A stretch of 64,000 nt of DNA, taken from Desmodus rotundus (lineage: Eukaryota; Chordata; Mammalia; Chiroptera; Phyllostomidae). Where the stretch lies: the NCBI RefSeq assembly GCF_022682495.2, contig NC_071391.1:106685195-106749194 (forward strand). Reading direction: 5' to 3'. This document shows, in pieces, positions 12,461 through 25,059 of the stretch. Each line of letters opens with the position of its first letter. The first letter of the stretch is position 1. The position numbers were made by a program, and so were the translations under genes. The notes under the pieces were generated by a model. The model ran no database searches. It saw only the letters and a program-made list of their open reading frames with translations, and had not been told where the DNA came from.

Positions 12461-13660
12461 GAGTGGGAATGACCCGGGCAATGGAGGAGGGGCATCCAAC
12501 GATGACTCTGAGGAGACAGGAGCCTCTGGTCCTCAGGAGTACACTAGGAGGAATCACAGGCTCTCAGGCAGACATATAAGGCAGGCATGTGGGGAGAGTC
12601 TTGTGCCTCAGGACAGGACCCCACCTCCAGGCTCAGGGTTCCAGCGGTGGGGGAACAGGGCAGGTGCCTGACTGCTGGAACAGGGGCCAAGTCTGCAGCA
12701 AGGCAAACTGATGGCTCCAACTTCCGTCTGGGCACAGCCTGCAGAGGAGAATTGTTATTAACTACGGACAACTGCGATTCTGATCACCTCATCCTCTGCC
12801 TGAACTTCTTCTCTGGCTCCCCAGCGCCTCCAGGTAACACCTGACCCTCACAGCATAGCTTACACCATGGTAGGCACATAGGCAAATTATCTCAACAGGC
12901 ATTGCAGAAGTCTTGCAAGGAAAGTATTGTTGGTCCTTTGTGTCAGATAAGAAAGCCAAAGAGGCAAATGCTGGCCAGGATCAATTTCTACCAAGGAGCA
13001 GAATCAGGATGAAACCCACCCTGGCTGGATTATGCCCCGGGCCATAGGCTTGGGTTCCAATCATATGGATAGCCCATCCTAGGCCAAGTGCAAACCCTAA
13101 AGAAGCCTGAGAACTTCATCAAGCTGTGTGCCCTCAGGGGTGTTGCTGGAGAAGAAGGTGGGCCCAAGAGGCAGTGGTTCTGCTTCTGGGAAAAGTTTCT
13201 CACTAAAACTTGGCTACTGCAGTATTCCTTACATTTGTTTGTGTAAGGAATATAACGATGCAATAAAAGCTGTGTATTGATTTGAGACTTTTGTGTAAGA
13301 AATATAAAGATACAATAAAAGCTGTTTATTGATTTGGGGGAAAAAATGGCTACTAACCACAAAAGGACACAGAAGACATGCTCTGGGCTGGAAGAATTAT
13401 TCTTGATAGGAATAGTGGTCACTTGATACAGACATCGTCAAAACCCACCCTCTGGAGCACTTCATTGTATGTGAATTATATTCAATTTTTTAAAAAATAT
13501 TAGTGGGGGTAGGGACTTGATTGACTGGAACCTGGGCTCTGCCCCTGAGAACCATGGCTCCCCAGGGTGAGACGGTATTACCAGACTGAAGGGGTCCATT
13601 TGCCTGAGTGCATCAAAGCCCAGTGAGACACAGACAGGACTTTGCAGCCGAGAAAGTAAG
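12461..13660. other. No gene recognised; contains a 52-bp tandem duplication
   Basis: A 130-codon minus-strand open frame across 13,030-13,422 runs through the tandem duplication and looks non-coding. No other feature was seen. Confidence 0.45.
13238..13340 (+). repeat. Two-copy 52-bp tandem duplication
   Basis: Two adjacent units share 'tgtgtaagRaatata', 'gatRcaataaaagctgt' and 'attgatttg' with a period of 52 bp. Each unit includes an AATAAA word. The copies differ at several positions, so the duplication is not recent. Confidence 0.85.
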
Positions 13661-13860
13661 GCCCTGGTCAGGTAGTTCAGTTGGTTAGAGCATCATCCCA
13701 GGGTTGCAGTTTCAATTCCTGGTCACGGCACATACAAAAATCAACCAATGATTGTTTGAATTAGTGGAACAACAAGTTAATGTTTCTCTCTCTCTGTCTC
13801 CTTTCCTCTCTCTCTCTAAAATTAATAAAATAAAAACTAAATTAAAAAAATAAAGCTCTA
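13661..13860 (+). mobile_element. Older Ves-like SINE
   Basis: Head 'gccctggtcaggtagttcag' followed by 'ttggttagagcatcatccca', a B-box-like 'gtttcaattcc', a TC block and an A-rich tail. It is more diverged than most copies here and belongs to the subfamily with 'ttggttagagcat'. Confidence 0.8.
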
Positions 13861-13869
13861 GTTTCAGAT

Positions 13870-15103
13870 TTTCCTAAATTCTCTCAGATACGCAGCATCT
13901 AACCTCAGTGAGCCCTGTACCTCTCGCTAAGTTTCTCCAGACCTGGCACTAGCAGCAGCCAGCCTCGGTTCACAGCTTGGCCTCTCCTGGGCACCTCCAA
14001 GCCCAGTACAAGTTGCAGCCATCTGCAGATCACTTTGTAGCTTATGCTGTGTGACCCTGGACAGAGCACAGGCAGCGGCTGACATTGGACATGCCAAGAA
14101 CAATCAAGGCTACTACAACAGGGGGGTGTAAGCAGACCACATGGTGGGCACACGTTGATACCCAGCTTGATTATAGGGGAAGCTGTGTCACTGGACCCTA
14201 CAGGACACCTACTACATTAGGCCACTGTACCCAGCCTGGGAGATGTAGCAGCTCTACCTAGTATATAGAAACAAACACAGGGAGCCTGCCAAAATGAGGG
14301 GACAAAGAAATATGGCCCAAATGAAAGAACAGATCAATACTCAAAAAAAAGAGCTAAATAATATGGAAATAACCAAACTGTCAGATGAAGAGTTGAAAAC
14401 ATTGTTTATAAGGATGCTCAAGGAACTTAGTGAGGACCTCAGCAGCATCAAAAGACCCACTCAGAATGAAGGACACTGTAATTGAAATAAAGAACAATTT
14501 ACAGGGAAACAACAGTGGAGTGGATGAAGCCGAGAATTAAATCAATGATTTGGAACATAAGGAAGCAAAAAACAACCACATGGAACAATAAGAAGAAAAA
14601 ATAATCAAAAAATATGAGGAAAGTATAAGCAGCCTCTGGGACAACTTGAAGAGATCCAACATTCACATCACAGGGGTGCCAAAAGGAGAAGAGAAAGAAC
14701 AAGAAATTGGAAATCTATCTGAAAAAATAGTGAAACAAAACTTCCCTAATTTGGTGAAGGAAATAGACATGCAAGTCCAGGAAACACAGAGAGTCCCAAT
14801 CATGTTGGACCCACAGAGGACTGCACCAAGACACATCATAATTAAAATGCCAAGGGTTAAAGATAAGGAGAGAATCTTACAAGCAGCAAGAGAAAAGCAG
14901 AGTTACCTACAAAGGAGTGCCCATAAGACTGTCAGCTGATTTCTCAAAAAAACTTTGCAGGCAAGAAGTATTCAATGTCATGAAAGGCAAGGACCTACAA
15001 CCAATATTACTCTATCCAGCAAAACTGTCATTTAGGGGGGGAAAATGGGACAACTGTAACAGCTTAATCAATAAAATACACTTAAAAAAAGAAAAAGAAA
15101 ACT
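13870..15103 (+). mobile_element. HAL1-like LINE-1 (5'UTR + ORF1 + 3' tail, no ORF2)
   Basis: The left part (13,926-14,475) is homologous to the L1 5' region at about 23,330-24,060. It runs into ORF1: one frame at 14,294-14,485 and another at 14,646-14,939, the latter with the L1 ORF1 RNA-binding motif (SNIHITGVPKGEEKEQEI) and 'APRHIIIKMPRVKDKERIL'. A further piece at 14,917-15,040 matches the ORF1 C-terminal domain. At about 15,040 ORF1 jumps straight to the L1 3' tail 'gggacaactgtaacagctta' and an A-rich end. There is no ORF2. ORF1 has frameshifts and stops, so no intact protein is encoded. It could be a HAL1 family member or one internally deleted L1. Confidence 0.72.
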
Positions 15104-17084
15104 CCGTCTTCATGGTTAACAGACCCATTACCTTGTTTCTAAGACTACTGGATGCCGAACAGAATTTCATTGTCCTGAGGACTTAATGATTATTCAGGGG
15201 AGAAGGAGGTGGGTGAGGCAGGGCACTGGGTGAGGCTAGTTTGAGTCAAAGGAAAAATAAAATAAAAGAGCAGATTAAAGAAAATAAGGTTTCTGCACAA
15301 TTATAATGGCTAGACTCGCTGAGCCTTTCTCTTCCCAGAGGGTAGTTCCAGGCTGGTGAGCAGAGAATCCTCTATGCTGAAAGTCCCTCGGGGTGAGTGT
15401 GAGTGGTCAATCCTAGAGTGAGGCAGTCCTTAGTCCCTAAAAAAGGCTTTCATTCATCAAGTGAAGCTGATATGTACAGCAGAAGAGGGCTCCCGACTAG
15501 TCACCTGGGTCCAGAGCCCAAAAGTGTGTAAAATGAAAGCCATAGCCCTCTCATTAAGCTTCACAACAGTGACATTCACAAACCCAACACATCTCTGGGG
15601 ATGGCCCCAGCATTCCTAGCAGCACACTTCACCTTTCTTTCCCATTCAATACATCATATCATGCAATGGCATTATTTTAGAGTTAACCTTGAACCTTTTT
15701 TAAAAAATACACCACTCACAGATTCTGGGACTTTAGCTCTGACAGCTGTGCAGCCCCTTGACTCTGGCCTTCACTCACACTGTGTCGCAGAGCACCGGGG
15801 TTGAGAGCATTGCCCCCAGGACAGGAACCATTTCCTCTTGGCCCACAGAGGCACTCTGGAATTCTACTGAGTCAGCTCCAAGGTTCTCAGTCTGAGTATG
15901 AGAAAGCACAGTTTACTTAGGGACAGGCAAGCCCCTAGGACCAGGAATCTTCAGTTTCTAATTCCTGTCATCGAAATGTCTTTCTATTTGGAAGTACCAC
16001 AGGGATAACACATACCTGTCAGTAAAAACTAATAAAAACTAACATTTGACACTGTTTGGTCACAGAGCATCTACTCCACTTTCCCAACACCACTCTAATT
16101 TCTCCTGGGGAACTATCTGGCACCTTCTATTTATAGTCTTAGTAGACAGTAAGCCATCCCCAGAGATCCATCCTCCGACTCCATCAACCAAAAAGATCAT
16201 TCACATCTCCCGCAGCCTGACTTCCCTCTCACCACTTGGAACAACCAAAGACAGGCATTTGATCTTAGCCTGTTGCTTTCCCAGGAACTTGGCTTTGGAG
16301 CAAGAAACTCAAGGGTGAGAGGAATGGTGGAAGTTCATTCATCCCCATGACCGCACCTAGCCAAGACCATGGAGCTGTCCCTGCTTCCAAGGCCCTCTGA
16401 GCTGCCTTGCTCCTGTCTGTTCAAGCTCAGTTCTAAACCTTCCCTTCCACCCTGTGACATTCATGACCACCCAATACTTCCTTTTTCTTAGTTTATCACG
16501 AGTTAGTTTTGGTTGCCTGCCATCAATGAATCTGGCAAATACACCAGCTCATCTTAATAAAGAAGGAATTCCCCATTTCTCCTCCCTAAGGAAGTCCAAT
16601 GCGGAATCCAAAGGCCAAATGTGACCTTTCTACTACTAGGGCATAAGCTTCCTGAGATTTTAACCAAACAGAAAAGAAATTATAAAATTCACTAGCCCTA
16701 ACCATCTTCCTGCTGGCAACTTCAGATCAGACCACAGAAAACCTGAGTTCACTTGACAAAGTCAGGCTACCTGGTATGGAAAGGGAGGGGAGGGGTAGAA
16801 TTTCAGGTGTTTATTCAAGTCACAAGGAAAGCCTAGGATCACCCACTCTTTATTGCCTCATTCCTGAGATCTGTTCTGGGGACATTGCAGGGTCAAACTC
16901 ACTGATTCCTAGGGTGGAAGAAGTGGTCAGCATGGTAATTTCTTTGTTTTCCTGTCCCTAACCAGTTCCAGTTGTATGTAGAACATTCTGGTCCTGCTGT
17001 TCCTCAAGGACACACGCCCAAGTTACTTACTGTGATGGATATTTACCCCAAGTTACAAGGGAATCCAAACCTCAATCCTTGGAG
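15104..17084. other. No gene recognised (intergenic)
   Basis: About 2 kb of mixed-composition sequence. No exon series, RNA gene or clear repeat was recognised. Confidence 0.5.
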
Positions 17085-17285
17085 AAAGGCAGCATTGTGT
17101 GGAGGTACAGAACCCAGACTGCTTGGGTTCAAATCCCAAATCTGCCAGTACTATGGGACCTTAGACATGTCACTTGATTTCTCCACGCCTCAGCCTCCAC
17201 GTTTGTAAAACTGGATTCAGAGCCAACATGTGGGAAGCACTTAGAATTGCAAACACAATTACCCATCACTATCTTCCCAACCTTG
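17085..17285 (+). repeat. MIR SINE
   Basis: A long MIR match: 'ggcagcattgtgtggaggta', 'gcttgggttcaaatcccaaa', 'cacttgatttctccacgcct', 'tttgtaaaactggattcag'. Confidence 0.82.
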
Positions 17286-18958
17286 CCACGGCATCAGGCC
17301 ATTAAATAAGCCGCGGAACACTGAGCAGCTGACAAAAACTACATGGCCTGCCTTCTTGTTTATCTGCAGTTATGACTTTTCAAAAGAAAACATTCAAGAA
17401 TGTTTCTCTACCAGCATGAGATTATGGGGGAGGAAGAAACTTTCCTCTACTCTCCTAGATTCTTTCTGCTGGTCTAATAATCAAATAGACAGGAGATAAC
17501 TTGAGAAAATGACATACGTACATACGGGAACCCCAGACACATGAAAGAGTCAGAGATCCCACACACAGAGGTTCAGACACAGAAAGGGAAAATGGGGTAT
17601 ACATGGCATCCTGAGCGAAGGATGAGGTAAGGTGCCTGGGGCTTCAGAGAAGGTCATTGCAAAACAAAAAGGACGAATGTTCAATAATTAGTCATTTGTC
17701 CTGCCCTGTAGATAAGTCATAAAAAGCTATTGATAACTTTTCTTATGGGCAAGACCCCTAATTTAAATTATTTAAAGGAGAGGTAAAAGTTTCTTGTGAG
17801 CCCACTAGATCTCTACTGCCTTCAACTCAAAATAATTCATATACCAAAGTGGCGCATTTTCAGAGGCCTGTTCTGAACCCCCTAAAAGATGCTCAATGGA
17901 CCCATTTCCCAGAAAAATTGATGGAAAAACTTTTAAACAAGTATTTAAATTATCTGAAAATTGACCTAGTACATAAGGCAAGTATAGAAATATTTTTTCA
18001 AGAAAATCTTACTAAAACTCAGTAAGAACTACAAGAGTCCATGGTATTTGAACCAAGACTCATCTTCTCCTCCTTGCCCTCCCCTACACACCACTCCCAG
18101 CTCAAACTTGTGCAGACAAGAACACAGGATGGAAGGTTATCTTCCTGGGAGAATGTCATCCTGCTCCTAGCCACCTGTTGCTAAGACTAAGTCACAGGTG
18201 GGGGCAGCTAAGAGGTAAGGCTTTCTTCTGCTGCTAATCTCCCATTGGTGAGAGTGTGGCTGTGCATGAGTGCGGATGGCTTAAAATACTGGGGCTACAA
18301 CTTCCTCTTGCCCCAGCTCATGGGCAGAGGACTCTCATGAGCAGAGGCAAGCCAAGGAGACCTGGGGCTGCTGCCTCCCCACAACTGAGCTCTCAGTTCG
18401 CAGAGTGGAGGTGGCACACAGACAGAAACATGTCATTGGCCCCACCTGCATCACCTGAACCTTGGCTCAGAGATTCCCCACAGGAGGGAGAAGGAGGCTA
18501 CAGATGGAGAACCCCAAACTCCTCCCTTAAAGAACTGACTTTATTTGCAACCCAGTGTGGAGAGATTCAAGCTTCAGGGTGCTCTCAAAAGCAGTGAAAA
18601 CCGTGACGAAAGACATTTGGAAGGAGATTAATATATTCATTGTAGATACAGGCTAACCTACAAGCTGGCTAATTTGTTAGAAACAGAAAAAGAGACAGCT
18701 GTGAAGAAGTCTTCTCGGGTCAGGGCAAATCTCAAACACTGACCTCAGATACAAAAGAACTTGGGTTTTGTTGGATTCCACTATAAAGCAATTTAGGCTC
18801 TGGGGCATTGATAAAAAGCAGTACAGCAACCAGCCAGGAATTTTTATATAGATTTTGAAGTGATTGCCCCAAGTCAGTTTAATCAACTTTACCCACACAA
18901 AAATATACAGTTAGAAGCCTACTTCCAGCCTCTGATTGACTTCGATCCATTGAACTCC
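17286..18958. other. No gene recognised (intergenic)
   Basis: A 113-codon plus-strand frame at 18,256-18,597 has no recognisable motif, and no flanking splice pattern supports it. Otherwise nothing seen. Confidence 0.5.
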
Positions 18959-19889
18959 AGTGCTGGACAGTCTGAATAATTTTGAAAATGGAGGTCTCTG
19001 GCATGTGATACATCTCAGTTTTGATTCACTTTTCTTGGTGAATTCCTTAGGATCTTCTACATACGGAACAATGTGATGTGCAAGTGGAGCTGTACGTCTT
19101 CCTTTCTAATCGGGCAGCTTTTATTTCATCCTCATGCTTAATTTTCTTGGCTAGAATGGTCAGTATAATATTGGTTAGAAGCCACAAAAGTAGACAGACA
19201 TCCTTGTCTTGTTCCTGACCTTTGGAGGAAGCATTTCCCTCTTTCATCACGAAGCTCCGGGCTTTTCATAGACACCCTTCATCGGGTTGAAGAATTTCCG
19301 TTATTATTTTGTGAGTGTTTTAACATAAAGCAATATTGAATTTTGTCAAATGATGTTTCTGTATTTACTGAGAGTATTGTGTGGTTTTATTTTTGTTCTA
19401 TTGATATTGTGAGTTATACTAATTGATTTTTAGTTGTTAAATCACTTGCATTCCTGGATAAATTCGAGTTGGTCATGGTACATAATTCCTTTTATATGTT
19501 ACTAAATTCAGCTTGGTGGTATTTTGTTGAGGATTGTTGCACCCATATTCATAAGAGATATTGTCTCTAGCTTTCTCTTCTTGTAATTCTTTTTCTGGTT
19601 TTGGAATCAGGACGTCTTTTTTATTGTTTGGAAGAGTTTTTGAAAAGCTGGTATTAATTCTTGTTTTAATGCTTGGTAAAAGTCATCAGTGAAGGTATCT
19701 GACCTGGGCTTTTCTTTGTGGATAGTTGTTTGCATTACTAATTCAATCTCTTTACTTATTACAGGTCTGTCTATTTGGACTTTCTATTCTTCCTTAGCCT
19801 GTTTCAGTAGGTTTTATCTTTCTAAGAATGTGTCCATTTTATTCTCAATTGTCTAATTTATTGGCATACAATTGTTCATAGTATAATTA

Positions 19890-20100
19890 TTTCTTTAAGA
19901 TTTTATTTATTTATTTTTAGAGATAGAGGAAGGGAGGGAGAGAGAGAGGGAGAGAAATATCAGTATGTGGTTGCCTCTCACGTGGCCCCTACTGGGGACC
20001 TGGCCCGCAACCCAGACATGTGCCCTGACTGGGAATCAAACTAGCTACTCTTTGGTTCACAGGCTGGTGCTCAATCCACTGAACCACACCAGCCAGGGCC
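19890..20100 (-). mobile_element. Ves SINE, antisense, in L1
   Basis: Flanked by a perfect 11-bp duplication atagtataatt (19,879-19,889 and 20,101-20,111). Tail complement, purine block, 'gactgggaatcaaactagct' and 'actgaaccacaccagccagg' are all present. Confidence 0.95.
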
Positions 20101-20677
20101 ATAGTATAATTCTTTTTCCTTCTGTAAGGTCAATCATAATATCCCCTTGGTTATTTTTGATTCTAGTAATTTGAGTCTTCTCTCTTTTTTCTTGTTTGGT
20201 CTAACTGAAATGGTCACTTTTGTTGACCTTTACAAAGAACCAGCTTTTGGTTTTATTGTTTTTTCTATTCTTGATTTAATTCATTTCTGCTCTAATCTTT
20301 ATTATTACCTTAATTCTGCTTGCTTTAGATTCAGTTTGTTCTTATTTTTCCAGAGCCTTAATGTGGAAGGTTGTTTTGAGATTTTTCTTCTTTTTTAATA
20401 TCAACACTGACATCTATAAATTTCCCAGGAAGCACTACTTGAGCAGAATGCCCTACGTTTTTACATAGTGTCTGTTAATTTTTATTCACCACAAAGTATT
20501 TTCTAATTTCTCTTTGTATTTCTTCTTTTAACATTGGTTACTTAGGAGTGTGTTGGTTCACGTCTACATATTTGTGAGTTTTCTAAATTTGTTTTTGCTA
20601 CTGATTGCCAATTCCACTTCATTGTGGCAGAATATTCTTTGTATTACTATCCTTTTAGGTTTATTGAGGTTTTTAAA

Positions 20678-20900
20678 GAATTTTAAAGAATTTTATTCAT
20701 TTATTTTCAGAGAGAGGGGGAGGGGGAGAAAGAGAGTGAGAGAAACATCACTGTGAGAGAGAAACATTGATTGGTTGTCTCTCGTACACCCCCAATCAGG
20801 AATCAAACTGCAACCCAAGCATGTGCCATGACTGGGATTCGAGTCGGTGATCTTGTGCTTTGTGAAATGTTGCCCGACCAACTGAGCCACACCGATGAGG
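20678..20900 (-). mobile_element. Ves SINE, antisense, in L1
   Basis: The duplication ttgaggtttttaaa (20,664-20,677 and 20,910-20,923) brackets it. The B-box complement is altered ('gactgggattcgagtcggtg'). Confidence 0.93.
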
Positions 20901-21534
20901 GCAAAGTTTTTGAGGTTTTTAAATGAGCTAGCATATGGTCTGTCCTGGATAATGTTCCATGTGAAGTTGAGAATAATAGTTGATGGAGGATTCTATATAT
21001 GTCTGTTAGGTTTGTGTCATTTACAGTGTTGTTTAAGCCTTCTATTTCATCATTGATTTTTTTTTGGTCTGGTTGTTCTATGAATTATGGAACTTGGATA
21101 TTGAAGCCTCTGACTATTACTATTAAATTATCTATTTCCCTTCTTTTCTGTCATTTTTTATTTCATGTTCTTTTTAAAAGTCTCTAGTAAAATTTTTGTT
21201 TTAAATTCTATTTTGTCTAGTATTAGTATAGTCACTCCAGTTTTTCTGTGGTTTCTATGATATATCTTTATCACCTTTTTCCTTTTAATCTATTTGTTGC
21301 TTTGAATCTAAAGTATATCTCTCATAGACAGCCTATGCTTGGATCTTGTTTTCCTTTTCTTTACACCTTTGCATCTGGTCGAGTTGTTTAACACGTACAC
21401 GTGTAATGTTATTATAGATATAGTTTGATTTATATTTGCCATGTTACTTTTTGTTCTCTGTATGTCTCATGTCTTTTTCACTCTAGCTCTGCTTTGCTGC
21501 TTTCTTTTCACATTAAATATTTTCTAATATATAT

Positions 21535-22500
21535 GCATCAAATGACACAAAAACAAAGTGAAAAAGCAAACTGTGAAATATTTGCAAACTTTATATCTGA
21601 TAATGGGTTAATATCCAGAATATGTAAAGAGCTTCTACAACTCAACAACAAAGAATCAAATAATTATAAAATCAGTAAGGACTTAAATAGAAATTTCTTC
21701 AGAGAAAATATACAAATGGCTAAGAAGCACATGAAAAGATATTCAACATCACTAATCATTAGGAAAATGCAAGTCAAATCCATAAAATATCACCCCACAC
21801 CCATCAGGATGGCTGTTAAAAACCAAACAAACTGAAAATAACAAGTGTTGGTGAAGACATGGAGAAATTATGCATTGTTGTTGTAAAATAGTGAAGCCAC
21901 TGTGGAAAACGGTATGGTGGTTCCTCAAAACATTAAAAATAAAACTACCATGTGATCCAGCAATCCCATATGTGGGCATATATCCAAAAGAATTGAAAGC
22001 AGAACCTTGGAGAGATATTTGCACACTCATGTTCATAGTAGCACTCTTGGCTTATCACAATAAGCCAAGAGGTGGAAGCAACCAAAATGTACATGGACAG
22101 ATGAATGGATAAACAAAATGTGATCATATAATATATAATGGCATATTATTCAGCCTTAAAAAGAAAATAAATCCTGTCACATGTCATAATATGGATAAAC
22201 TTTGAAGACATTATGCTAAGTGAAATAAGTCAGTCACAAAAAGATAAACACCATGTGACTCCACTTATATAAGATGTCTGAAGTAAGCAAATTCATAGGG
22301 ACAGAAAGTAGAATGGTTGTAGCAGGACTGGGGGAGGGGAAAAGGAGAGCTGCTTAATGAGCAGGGAGTTTCAGTTTTGCAAGATGAAAAAGTTCTGGAC
22401 ATCTGATTCAAAACAATACTGGACATTGCTGATCTGTACATTTTAAAGTGATAGCCATGGTAAATTTTTTGTGTTTTTTACCACAACTGTTAAAATAGTG
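21535..22500 (+). mobile_element. LINE-1 ORF2 C-terminus and 3'UTR
   Basis: Starts within the ORF2 C-terminal region ('gataatgggttaatatccag', 'catcactaatcattaggaaa'), continues through 'ttcctcaaaacattaaaaat' and 'ccatatgtgggcatatatcc', and enters a 3'UTR near 22,250. The frame at 21,425-21,835 is an ORF2 remnant. It is inverted relative to the left neighbour. Confidence 0.82.
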
Positions 22501-22619
22501 TTTCCTGATAAAATAGGTAGTTCAGCTTGTGACTCAATGGCACAAGTGCTTTTCCTTGAGATAACCATAAATTCAACAGAAGTGTTCATACATACTTCAT
22601 AGTTCACACACACAACATT

Positions 22620-24080
22620 AAAAAGACATGTACTGAGTTGAGATGGCAGCATAGGCAGACATGACTTGCTTCTTTGCACAACCACATCAAAATTATAACT
22701 AAAATATAGAACAACCATCACTCAGAACTATCAGAAATCAAGATGAATGAAGTCTTAATACTACAGAATTAAAGAAACCACAACCACCCAGACTGGTAGA
22801 AGGGGTGCAGACACAGAACAGGATGGTTTCTCACCCAAGTGTGGTGGATAAAAATTCGAGAGGGATATCTTGGGAATGAGGACCCCCAGCCCAGGGTTCT
22901 AGTGCCAAGAAGATTAAGACCCCACAACTTCTGGCTGCAAAAACCAGTAGGGATTGAGTTAGTGGAAGAAACTGCTAAAGCCCTAAGCAGTTCCTCTTAA
23001 AGAACCCACGCATGGACTCACCTTCTCAGACTCACTCCCTCTGAGCTCCAGCACTGGGGTAGCAGCTTGAGAGGCACCAGTGGCATACAGGGAGGAACTG
23101 AAGTGTCTGGCATGAAGGCAAGCAGAGGCCATTGTCCCTTTTCTAAACCCTCCCCCCACAGACCTGGCAAGCTGGTGCCATATCTGAGACTCCATCAATC
23201 TGACTAACACCATATAACCTGCCTGGGAGATCCCCAGAGACTCCACCCCACCCAATTCACAGCCCACCCAAGCATTCATATGCTTTTCCATATGAATGGC
23301 TGGTTGGCTCATGCTTCACAACTTCCTAAATCTTATCAAACAGAAGCCCAAGCATAGCACTAGCAGCAGCCAGCCTAGATTCACAGCTTGGCTTTGCCTG
23401 GGAATCTCCAAGCCCAGCACAAGTAGCAGCCACCTCAGACTGTTTTATAGCTCAGGAAGAGTGGCCTGGGGAAAAAACAAGTGGGCGCTGACCTTGGCCT
23501 GCACCACCCAGGAAGTCCAGGGCAAGTGCACCCAGTGGTCAGCTACAGATCACATCAAAGCACCACCACCCTGCCCCTGTACAGCTGATCTCCCAAGGAA
23601 GGCAGAGGTTGTTGGTAAGTAGTCACAGCCTATTCTTGAAGGTGACTGGCCTGGGTAAATCCCTCCCATTGATCTGCCAACAGCAATCAAGGCTCAACTA
23701 CAAGAAGAGGGAGTACTCAGCCTACAAGAAGGGTGCACCTCGAGTACCCAGCTGGGTGATAGGGGAGGCTGTGTCACTGAACCCTACAGGACACTTACTA
23801 CCTTAGGCCACACTACCAAGACACCAGTCAAAGCAGCTCTACCTAATACATAGAAGCAAACACAGGGAGGCTGCCAAAATGAGGAGACAAAGAAACATTA
23901 CCCAAGTGAAAAAACAGATCAAAACTCCAGAAAAAGAATTAAATGAAGTGGAAATAAGCAATCTACCAAATGTGGAGTTCAAAATACTGGTTTAACGATG
24001 CTCAAGGAACTTAGTGAGGACCTCAGCAGCATAAAAAGGTCCAATCAGAAACAAAAGACAGTTCAAAATGAAATAGAGAA
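22620..24080 (+). mobile_element. LINE-1 5'UTR and ORF1 start, 3'-truncated
   Basis: Begins 'gagttgagatggcagcatag' and 'cacatcaaaattataactaa', typical of a bat L1 5'UTR. It contains the 'tagcagcagccagcctagat' segment shared with 13,940-14,000. It ends shortly after the ORF1 start region ('aggaacttagtgaggacctc' near 24,005). No ORF2 or 3' tail follows. Confidence 0.72.
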
Positions 24081-24279
24081 AGTGTGGAAAGAGAAGACTC
24101 CTGGGTCAGAAAGCATGCCAAGTTACTCAGGAGGAACAGAGCCACAGGCATGAGCCTGCAGGAGCTGAGCAGGCGTGTTGAGGACGGGACACCATGGACA
24201 TCACTCATTCACAGGGTCTCCAGGAGTCAGAGCCGACTCCACGGCACGTAACACACATCCCAACCATGATCCTGTGCTG

Positions 24280-24790
24280 CAATTAGATCGATGTATCTCT
24301 TTAGCTTCCTTTGATCTAGAATAGTTCTTCCATCTCTCCTGTCTTTCGTGACCTCGGCATTTTGAAGAGCTCAGGCCAGCTACTGTGTGCAATGTCAGTT
24401 TGGGTTTGTCTGATGTTTGCTTGTGATTTATGCTTTTTCAGCAGGAGCAGCAGAAAAAGTGTTATGTTCCTCTCAGTGCACTGTATTGTGAAGCTCATGA
24501 TGTTGATTTGTCCCATTAGTCATGACGTGAACTTTTGTCACCTGTCTTCCAGGTTTTTTCACTCTCAGATTAACTAATAATGAAATTTATTAGTTAATAT
24601 CAAGTAATTAGTAAGCATTTGGGGAGATATACTTTGCAACTATGTTTACATTTATTAGTTGGCATTCTCTTGTAAGGTAACACTTTCCTTTATCCCTTTT
24701 TTATTTATTAATTCATTATTTATATTTATATGGATTCTAATTCATCCAATGGGTTACGAGTTACTGTCATTAACTATTTTGATACTCAAA
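24280..24790. repeat. Ancient LINE-1-type repeat, second copy
   Basis: Homologous to 8,700-9,460: 'tttcgtgacctcggcatttt', 'gaagagctcaggccagctac', 'gggagatatactttgcaact', 'ttagttggcattctcttgta'. Same orientation as the other copy. Confidence 0.5.
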
Positions 24791-24825
24791 TTGTCCCAGA
24801 TTTCACCAATGGGAATCCCTTTGAA

Positions 24826-24872
24826 TATTTTATTTTATTTTATTTTATTTTATTATTTTATTTTATTTTATT
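24826..24872 (+). repeat. (TTTTA)n microsatellite
   Basis: About nine units of TTTTA, with one interrupted unit near the middle. Confidence 0.97.
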
Positions 24873-25059
24873 GAAACCTGACTGACACACCATGGCCCTT
24901 TGTGGTGGCCAGGACCTATTTCCCCTCCTCCAGTAACAAACTCTCCCAGATTTTCATGTCCATTCTCAACTACATGACTAGGGCAGATAGGCCCCACCCC
25001 CACACACCCCAGGAGTGTGCCTTGCTCCCCAGGCTCCCCAATACCTCCCATGCCCCTGA

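Larger units (their letters stand above)
18959..21534 (-). mobile_element. Old LINE-1 ORF2 segment, antisense
   Basis: Read on the minus strand from 21,534 leftwards, it passes an endonuclease-domain region (decayed equivalent of 'RDI...QSNKQIETKG' near 21,310) and then reverse-transcriptase regions. It reaches 'KGQEQDKDVCLLLWLLTNII' at 19,050-19,250, the counterpart of the RT motif QGCPLSPLLFNI. It is full of stops. Two Ves elements have inserted into it. It abuts a sense-strand L1 3' segment at 21,535. Confidence 0.75.

Noticed and set aside
14294..15186. Apparent small protein genes with LINE-1 ORF1 motifs
   Set aside because: They are decayed frames of a retroelement, broken by frameshifts and stops.
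1..25000. Exons of ATOH8
   Set aside because: Expected by synteny on the left, but no basic helix-loop-helix sequence or exon was seen.
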